Shown piece after piece: positions 53,125 to 62,080 of a stretch of 64,000 nt of DNA. Location: contig NW_027473317.1 in the NCBI RefSeq assembly GCF_050947335.1, positions 2,108,001 to 2,172,000 of the forward strand, in the 5' to 3' direction. Every line of letters starts with the position of its first letter. Position 1 is the stretch's first letter. Both the position numbers and the translations under genes were made by a program. Below the pieces are notes generated by a model, which was given only the letters and a program-made list of their open reading frames with translations, did no database searches and was not told the origin of the DNA. This stretch comes from Megachile rotundata. Taxonomy: Eukaryota > Arthropoda > Insecta > Hymenoptera > Megachilidae.

Positions 53125-56100
53125 ATGATTGTGATTGTATGATTTTAATTGTATGATTGTGATTGTATGATTGTGATTGTATGATTGCGTCTGTATGATT
53201 GTGATTGTATGATTTTGATTGTATGATTGTGATTGCATGATTGTGATTATATGATTGTGATTGTATGATTGTGATTGTATGATTTTAATTGTATGATTGT
53301 GATTGTATGATCGTGATTGCATGACTGTGATTGTATGATTGTGTTTGTATGATTGTGATTGTATGATTGTGATTGTATGATTGTCATTGTATGAATGTGA
53401 TTGTATGACTGTGATTGTATGATTGTGATAGTAAGATTGTGATTGTATGATTGTGATTGTATGATTGTGATTGTATGATTGTGATTGTATGATTGTGATT
53501 GTATGATTGTGATTGTATGATTGTGATTGTATGATTGTGATTGTATGATTTTATTTGTATGATTGTGATTGTATGATTGTGATTGTATGATTGTGATTGT
53601 ATGATTGTGATTGTATGATTTTGATTGTATGATTTTGATTGTATGATTGTGATTGCATGATTGTGATTATATGATTGTGATTGTATGATTGAGATTGTAT
53701 GATTGTGATTGTATGATCGTGATTGTATGATTGTGATTATATGATTGTGATTGTATGATCGCGTTTGTATGATTGTGATTGTATGATTGTGATTGTATGA
53801 TCGTGATTGTATGATCGTGATTGTATGATCGTGATTGTATGATCGTGATTGTATGATCGTGATTGTATGATCGTGATTGAAGGATTGTGATTGTATGATT
53901 GTGATTGTATGACTGTGATTGTATAATAGTGATTGTGAGATTGCGATTGTATGATTGCGATTGTATGACTGTGATTGTATGATTGTGATAGTAAGATTGT
54001 GATTGTATGATTGTGATTGTATGATTGTGATTGTATGATAGTGATTGTGACATTGCGATTGTATGATTGCGAATGTATGATTGTGATTGTATGATTGTGA
54101 TTGTATGATTTTAATTGTATGACTGTGATTGTATTATAGTGATTGTGATATTGCGATTGTATGATTGCGATTGTATGATTGTGATTGTATGATTGTGATT
54201 GTATGATTGTGATTGTATGATTGTGATTGTATGATTGTGATTGTGTGATTGTGATTGTATGATTGTGATTGTATGATTTTAATTGTATGACTGTGATTGT
54301 ATAATAGTGATTGTGATATTGCGATTGTATGATTGCGATTGTATGATTGTGATTGCATGACTGTGATTATATGATTGTGTTTGTATGATTGTGATTGTAT
54401 GATTGCGATTGTATGATTGTGATTGTATGACTGTGATTGTATGATTGTGATAGTAAGATTGTGATTGTATGATTGTGATTGTATGATTGTGATTGTATGA
54501 TTTTAATTGTATAATTGGGATTGTATGATTGGGATTGTATGATTGTGATAGAATGATTGCGATTGTATGATTGCGATTGTATGATTGCGATTGTATGATT
54601 GTGATTGTACGATTGCGTTTGTATGATTGCGATTGTATGATTGTCATTGTATGATTGTGATTGTATGATTTTAATTGGATGATTGTGATTGTATGATTGC
54701 GATTGTAATATTGCGATTGTATGATTGGGATTGTATGATTGTGATTGTATGATTGTGATTGTATGATCGTGATTGTATGATCGTGATTGTATGATCGTGA
54801 TTGTATGATTGTGATTGTATGATTGTGATTGTACGATAGTGATTGTGACATTGCGATTGTATGATTGCGATTGTATGATTGTGATTGTATGACTGTGATT
54901 GTATGATTGTGATTGTATGATTGTGATTGTATGATTGTGATTGTATGACTGTGATTGTATGATTGTGATTGTATGATAGTGATTGTGATATTGCGATTGT
55001 ATGATTGCGATTGTATGATTGTGATTGCATGACAGTGATTGTATGATTGTGTTTGTATGATTGTGATTGTATGATTGTGATTGTATAATTGTGATTGTAT
55101 GATTGTGATTGTATGACTTTTATTGTATGATTGTGATTGTATGATTGTGATTGTATGATGGTGATTGTATGATTGTGATTGTATGTTTGTGATTATATGA
55201 TTGTGATTGTATGATTGTGATTGTATGGTTGTGATTGTATGATTGAGATTGAATGATTGGGATTGTATGATTGTGATTGTATGATAGTGATTGTATGATA
55301 GTGATTGTGACATTGCGATTGTATGATTGTGATTGTATGATTGTGATTGTATGATTGTGATTGTATGATTTTAATTGTATGACTGTGATTGTATAATAGT
55401 GATTGTGATATTGCGATTGTATGATTGCGATTGTATGATTGTGATTGCATGACTGTGATTATATGATTGTGTTTGTATGATTGTGATTGTATGATTGGGA
55501 TTGTATGATTGTCATTGTATGAATGTGATTGTATGACTTTTATTGTATGATTGTGATTGCATGATTGTGATTGTATGATTTTAAATGTATGATTGTGATT
55601 GTATGATTGCGATTGTAGTATTGCGATTGTATGATTGTGATTGTATGATCGTGATTGCATGACTGTGATTGTATGATTGTGTTTGTATGATTGTGATTGT
55701 ATGATTGTCATTGTATGAATGTGATTGTATGACTTTTATTGTATGATTGTGATTGTATGATTGTGATTGTATGATTGCGATTGTATGATTGTGATTGTAT
55801 GATTGTGATTGTATGATTGTGATTGTATGATTGTGATTGTATGATTGTGATTGTATGATTGTGATTGTATGATTGTGATTGTATGATTTTAATTGTATGA
55901 CTGTGATTGTATAATAGTGATTGTGATATTGCGATTGTATGATTGCGATTGTATGATTGTGATTGCATGACTGTGATTATATGATTGTGTTTGTATGATT
56001 GTGATTGTATGATTGTGATTGTATGATTGTCATTGTATGAATGTGATTGTATGACTTTTATTGTATGATTGTGATTGCATGATTGTGATTGTATGATTGT

Positions 56101-56414
56101 GATTGTATGATTGTGATTGTATGATTGTGATTGTATGATTGTGATTGTATGATTGTGATTGTATGATTTTGATTGTATGATTGTGATTGCATGATTGAGA
56201 TTGTATGATTGTGATTGTATGATTGTGATTGTACGATTATGATTATATGCTTGTGATTGTATGATTGTGATTGTATAATTGTGATTATATGATTGTGATT
56301 GTATGATTGTGATTGTATGATTGCGTTTGTATGATTGTGATTGTATGATTGTGATTGTGACATTGCGATTGTATGATTGCGATTTTATGATTGTGTTTGT
56401 ATGATTGCGATTGT
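53125..56414 (+). repeat. Composite arm of beta then alpha segments
   Basis: Opens as a beta arm with a six-monomer GATC ladder at 53,797 ending gattgaaggattg. From about 54,400 it carries alpha-type parts in shuffled order: tataattggg, gatagaatg, gattttaattggatg, gtacgatag, gacagtg, gatggtg, gagattgaatg. Before the next island it returns to gattttaaatg and gtagtattgcg beta sequence. It reads as several recombination junctions. No gene is visible. Confidence 0.75.
53797..53880 (+). repeat. GATC ladder, 6 monomers
   Basis: Beta-type position, but the first monomer is gatcgtgattg, not gatcgttattg. The last monomer reads gattga before agg, a private change. Confidence 0.95.
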
Positions 56415-56526
56415 ATGATTGTGATCGTATGATTGTGGTTATATAATTATGTTTCCATGATTGTGATTGTATGATTGTTCCTGCATGATTATGATCGTAT
56501 GATTGTAATTGCATGATTCAGATTGT
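56415..56526 (+). repeat. 112-bp divergent island, type B (copy 11)
   Basis: This type-B island has one private substitution, ttatgtttcc instead of ttatggttcc near 56,451. It is the third B in a row. The beta-like arm after it changes to alpha-arm sequence near 56,925. Confidence 0.9.
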
Positions 56527-58516
56527 ATGATTGTGATTTTATGATTGTGATTGTATGATTTTAATTGTATGATTGTGATTGTATGATTGTGATTGTATGA
56601 TTGCGTCTGTATGATTGTGATTGTATGATTTTAATTGTATGATTGTGATTGTATGATCGTGATTGCATGACTGTGATTGTATGATTGTGTTTGTATGATT
56701 GTGATTGTATGATTGAGATTGTATGATTGTCATTGTATGAATGTGATTGTATGACTGTGATTGTATGATTGTGATAGTAAGATTGTGATTGTATGATTGT
56801 GATTGTATGATTGTGATTGTATGATTGTGATTGTATGATTGTGATTGTATGATTGTGATTGTATGATTGTGATTGTATGATTGTGATTGTATGATTTTAT
56901 TTGTATGATTGTGATTGTATGATTGCGATTGTATGATTGCAATTTTATGAGTGTGATTATATGATTATGATAGTATGATTGTGATTGTATGATGGTGAAT
57001 GTATGATTGTGATTGTATGATGGTGATTGTATGATTGTGATTGTATGTTTGTGATTATATGATTGTGATTGTATGATTGTGATTGTATGATTGAGATTGA
57101 ATGATTGGGATTGTATGATTGTGATTGTATGATTGTGATTGAATGATAGTGATTGTGACATTGCGATTGTATGATTGCGATTGTAATATTGCGATTGTAT
57201 GATTGTGATTGTATGATTGTGATTGTATGATCGTGATTGTATGATCGTGATTGTATGATCGTGATTGTATGATCGTGATTTTATGATTGTGATTGTATGA
57301 TTGTGATTGTATTATTGTGATTGTATTATTGTGATTGTATGATTGTGATTGTATGATTTTGATTGTATGACTGTGATTGTATGATTGTGATTGTATGATT
57401 CAGATTGTATGGTTGTGGTTGTATGATTGTGATTGTATGATTGTGATTGTATGATTGTGATTGTATGGTTGTGATTGTATGATTGTGATTGTATGATTGT
57501 GATTGTATGATTGTGATTGTATGATTGTGATTGTATGATTGTGATTGTTTGATTGTGATTGTATGATAGTGATTGCGACATTGCGATTGTATGATTGCGA
57601 TTGTATGATTGTGATTGTATGACTGTGATTGTATGATTGTGATAGTAAGATTGTGATTGTATGATTGTGATTGTATGATTGTGATTGTATGATTTTAATT
57701 GTATAATTGGGATTGTATGATTGGGATTGTATGATTGTGATAGAATGATTGCGATTGTATGATTGCGATTGTATGATTGCGATTGTATGATTGTGATTGT
57801 ACGATTGCGTTTGTATGATTGCGATTGTATGATTGTCATTGTATGATTGTGATTGTATGATTTTAATTGGATGATTGTGATTGTATGATTGCGATTGTAA
57901 TATTGCGATTGTATGATTGGGATTGTATGATTGTGATTGTGTGATCGTGATTGTATGATTGTGATTGTATGATTGTGATTGTACGATAGTGATTGTGACA
58001 TTGCGATTGTATGATTGCGATTGTATGATTGTGATTGTATGACTGTGATTGTATGATTGTGATTCTATGATTGTGATTGTATGATTGTGATTGTATGACT
58101 GTGATTGTATGATTGTGATTGTATGATAGTGATTGTGATATTGCGATTGTATGATTGCGATTGTATGATTGTGATTGCATGACAGTGATTGTATGATTGT
58201 GTTTGTATGATTGTGATTGTATGATTGTGATTGTATAATTGTGATTGTATGATTGTGATTGTATGACCTTTATTGTATGATTGTGATTGTATGATTGTGA
58301 TTGTATGATTGTGATTGTATGATCGTGATTGTATGATCGTGATTGTATGATTGTGATTGTATGATTGTGATTGTATGACTGTGCTTGTATAATAGTGATT
58401 GTGACATTGCGATTGTATGATTGCGATTGTATGATTGTGATTGTATGAGTGTGATTGTATGATTGTGATAGTAAGATTGTGATTGTATGATTGTGATTGT
58501 ATGATTGTGATTGTAT
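56527..58516 (+). repeat. Composite segment mixing beta, alpha and first-family modules
   Basis: Beta-like to about 56,925, then alpha sequence (gcaattttatgagtg). Near 57,240-57,420 comes the module otherwise seen at 17.7, 24.0 and 29.2 kb: gattttatg, paired tattattg, and the CAG/GGTTGTGG pair at 57,395. From about 57,560 it follows the alpha arm again. A gattgtttg variant near 57,545 is unique in the window as far as I saw. Confidence 0.75.
57395..57422 (+). repeat. CAG/GGTTGTGG monomer pair (copy 6, isolated)
   Basis: Same pair lying 28 kb from the other copies, inside the island-bearing second family. It indicates transfer of a module between the two families. Confidence 0.95.
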
Positions 58517-58574
58517 GATAGTGATTGCGACATTGCGATTGTATGATTGCGATTGTAATATTGCGATTGTATGA

Positions 58575-58588
58575 TTGTGATGTATGAT
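58575..58588 (+). other. Register break: 1-bp deletion (site 1)
   Basis: A monomer reads gattgtgatgtatg, lacking one T of gattgtgattgtatg. From here the 14-bp phase shifts by 1. It lies just after gtaatattgcgattg. Confidence 0.93.
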
Positions 58589-59483
58589 TGTGATTGTATG
58601 ATCGTGATTATATGATCGTGATTGTATGATCGTGATTCTATGATCGTGATTGTATGATTGTGATTGTATGATTGTGATTGTATGACTGTGATTGTATAAT
58701 AGTGATTGTGACATTGCGATTGTATGATTGCGATTGTATGATTGTGATTGTATGAGTGTGATTGTATGATTGTGATAGTAAGATTGTGATTGTATGATTG
58801 TGATTGTATGATTGTGATTGTATAAGAGTGATTGTGACATTGCGATTGTATGATTGCGATTGTAAGATTGTGATTGTATGATTGTGATTGTATGATTGTG
58901 ATTGTATGATTGTGATTGTATGATTTTAATTGTATGATTGTGATTGTATGATTGTGATTGCATGATTGCGACTGTATGATTGTGATTGTATGATTTTGAT
59001 TGTATGATTGTGATTGCATGATTGTGATTATATGATTGTGATTGTATGATTGTGATTGTATGATTGTGACTGTCTGACTGTGATTGTATGATTGTGATTG
59101 TATGATAGTGATCGTGATATTGCGATTGTATGATTGCGATTGTATGAATTTGATTGCATGACTGTGATTGTATGATTGTGTTTGTATGATTGTGATTGTA
59201 TGATTGTGATTGTATAATTGTCATTGTATGATTGTGATTGTATGGCTTTTATTGTATGATTGTGATTGTATGATTGTGATTGTATGATTGTGATTGTATG
59301 ATTGTGATTGTATGATCGTGATTGTATGATCGTGATTGTATGATCGTGATTATATGATTGTGATTGTATGATTGCGTTTGTATGATTGTGATTTTATGAT
59401 AGTGATTGTATGATTGTGATTGTATGATAGTGATTGTGACATTGCGATTGTATGATTGCGATTGTAATATTGCGATTGTATGA

Positions 59484-59497
59484 TTGTGATGTATGAT
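59484..59497 (+). other. Register break: 1-bp deletion (site 2)
   Basis: The same missing T in the same context, 909 bp (65 monomers minus 1) after site 1. Confidence 0.93.
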
Positions 59498-60042
59498 TGT
59501 GATTGTATGATCGTGATTATAAGATCGTGATTGTATGATTGTGATTGTATGATTGTGATTATATGATTGTGATTGTATGATTGTGATTGTATGACTGTGA
59601 TTGTATAATAGTGATTGTGACATTGCGATTGTATGATTGCGATTGTATGATTGTGATTGTATGAGTGTGATTGTATGATTGTGATAGTAAGATTGTGATT
59701 GTATGATTGTGATTGTATGATTGTGATTGTATGATAGTGATTGTGACATTGCGATTGTATGATTGCGATTGTATGATTGTGATTGTATGATTGTGATTGT
59801 ATAATTTTAATTGTATGATTGTGATTGTATGATTGTGATTGCATGATTGCGACTGTATGATTGTGATTGTATGATTTTGATTGCATGATTGTGATTGCAT
59901 GACTGTGATTATATGATTGTGATTGTATGATTGTGATTGTATGATTGTGATTGTATGATTATGATTGTATGATTGTGATTGTATGATAGTGATTGCGACA
60001 TTGCGATTGTATGATTGCGATTGTAATATTGCGATTGTATGA

Positions 60043-60056
60043 TTGTGATGGATGAT
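60043..60056 (+). other. Register break: 1-bp deletion (site 3)
   Basis: Same context, 559 bp (40 monomers minus 1) after site 2. It also carries a substitution, reading gatggatg. Confidence 0.92.
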
Positions 60057-60937
60057 TGTGATTGTATGATCGTGATTATATGATCGTGATTGTATGATCG
60101 TGATTCTATGATCGTGATTGTATGATTGTGATTGTATGATTGTGATTGTATGACTGTGATTGTATAATAGTGATTGTGACATTGCGATTGTATGATTGCG
60201 ATTGTATGATTGTGATTGTATGAGTGTGATTGTATGATTGTGATAGTAAGATTGTGATTGTATGATTGTGATTGTATGATTGTGATTGTATAAGAGTGAT
60301 TGTGACATTGCGCTTGTATGATTGCGATTGTAAGATTGTGATTGTATGATTGTGATTGTATGATTGTGATTGTATGATTGTGATTGTATGATTTTAATTG
60401 TATGATTGTGATTGTATGATTGTGATTGCATGATTGCGACTGTATGATTGTGATTGTATGATTTTGATTGTATGATTGTGATTGCATGATTGTGATTATA
60501 TGATTGTGATTGTATGATTGTGATTGTATGATTGTGACTGTCTGACTGTGATTGTATGATTGTGATTGTATGATAGTGATCGTGATATTGCGATTGTATG
60601 ATTGCGATTGTATGATTGTGATTGCATGACTGTGATTGTATGATTGTGTTTGTATGATTGTGATTGTATGATTGTGATTGTATAATTGTCATTGTATGAT
60701 TGTGATTGTATGACTTTTATTGTATGATTGTGATTGTATGATTGTGATTGTATGATTGTGATTGTATGATCGTGATTGTATGATCGTGATTGTATGATCG
60801 TGATTATATGATTGTGATTGTATGATTGCGTTTGTATGATTGTGATTTTATGATAGTGATTGTATGATTGTGATTGTATGATAGTGATTGTGACATTGCG
60901 ATTGTATGATTGCGATTGTAATATTGCGATTGTATGA

Positions 60938-60951
60938 TTGTGATGTATGAT
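60938..60951 (+). other. Register break: 1-bp deletion (site 4)
   Basis: Same missing T in the same context, 895 bp (64 monomers minus 1) after site 3. Confidence 0.93.
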
Positions 60952-61438
60952 TGTGATTGTATGATCGTGATTATAAGATCGTGATTGTATGATTGTCATT
61001 GTATGATTGTGATTATATGATTGTGATTGTATGATTGTGATTGTATGACTGTGATTGTATAATAGTGATTGTGACATTGCGATTGTATGATTGCGATTGT
61101 ATGATTGTGATTGTATGAGTGTGATTGTATGATTGTGATAGTAAGATTGTGATTGTATGATTGTGATTGTATGATTGTGATTGTATGATAGTGATTGTGA
61201 CATTGCGATTGTATGATTGCGATTGTATGATTGTGATTGTATGATTGTGATTGTATAATTTTAATTGTATGATTGTGATTGTATGATTGTGATTGCATGA
61301 TTGCGACTGTATGATTGTGATTGTATGATTTTGATTGCATGATTGTGATTGCATGACTGTGATTATATGATTGTGATTGTATGATTGTGATTGTATGATT
61401 GTGATTGTATGATTATGATTGTATGATTATGATTGTAT

Positions 61439-61968
61439 GATTGTGATTGTATGATTGTGATTGTATGATTTTGATTGTATGATTGTGATTGTATGATTGC
61501 GATTGTAATATTGCGATTGTATGATTGTGATTGCATGACTGTGATTATATGATTGTGTTTGTATGATTGTGATTGTATGATTGTGATTGTATGATTGTCA
61601 TTGTATGAATGTGATTGTATGACTTTTATTGTATGATTGTGATTGCATGATTGTGATTGTATGATTGTGATTGTATGATTGTGATTGTATGACTGTGATT
61701 GTATCATTGTGATTGTATGATTTTGATTGTATGATTGTGATTGCATGATTGAGATTGTATGATTGTGATTGTATGATTGTGATTGTATGATTGTGATTGT
61801 ATGCTTGTGATTGTATGATTGTGATTGTATAATTGTGATTATATGATTGTGATTGTATGATTGTGATTGTATGATTGCGTTTGTATGATTGTGATTGTAT
61901 GATTGTGATTGTGACATTGCGATTGTATGATTGCGATTTTATTATTGTGTTTGTATGATTGCGATTGT
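61439..61968 (+). repeat. Return to the regular A-island approach segment
   Basis: From about 61,439 the order of gattttgattg, gtaatattgcg, gactgtgattatatg, gtcattgtatgaatg, gacttttattg, gtatcattg, atgcttgtg and gataattgtgattatatg matches the sequence leading into the type-A islands at 35,373 and 42,401. No gene is visible. Confidence 0.8.
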
Positions 61969-62080
61969 ATGATTGTGATCGTATGATTGTGGTTATATAA
62001 TTATGGTTCCATGATTGTGATTGTATGATTGTTCCTGCATGATTATGATCGTATGATTGTAATTGCATGATTCAGATTTT
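61969..62080 (+). repeat. 112-bp divergent island, type A (copy 12)
   Basis: This type-A island is followed by the alpha arm to the window end. It is 5,554 bp from copy 11. That equals 397 monomers minus 4 bp, exactly accounting for the four 1-bp deletions between 58.58 and 60.95 kb. Confidence 0.9.

Larger units (their letters stand above)
58517..59984 (+). repeat. 1,468-bp higher-order repeat, copy 1
   Basis: Begins at gatagtgattgcgac and contains two of the four 1-bp deletions (58,581 and 59,490). Other landmarks are gtataagagtg, gtgactgtctgactg, gatcgtgatattgcg and gattataagatcg. Private changes include gaatttgattgcatg near 59,147 and tatggctttta near 59,242. Confidence 0.85.
59985..61438 (+). 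repeat. 1,454-bp higher-order repeat, copy 2
   Basis: Same landmark order as copy 1 at 1,468 bp, becoming 1,454 bp after losing one plain monomer before the gatcgtg monomers near 60,767. It contains the other two 1-bp deletions (60,049 and 60,944). At 60,049 the shortened monomer reads gatggatg where the others read gatgtatg. Confidence 0.85.

Noticed and set aside
58575..60951. Four 1-bp deletions as random sequencing errors
   Set aside because: They share the same context and fall at corresponding places in a duplicated unit, which random errors would not. A systematic error at this context is still possible and is noted in the finding.
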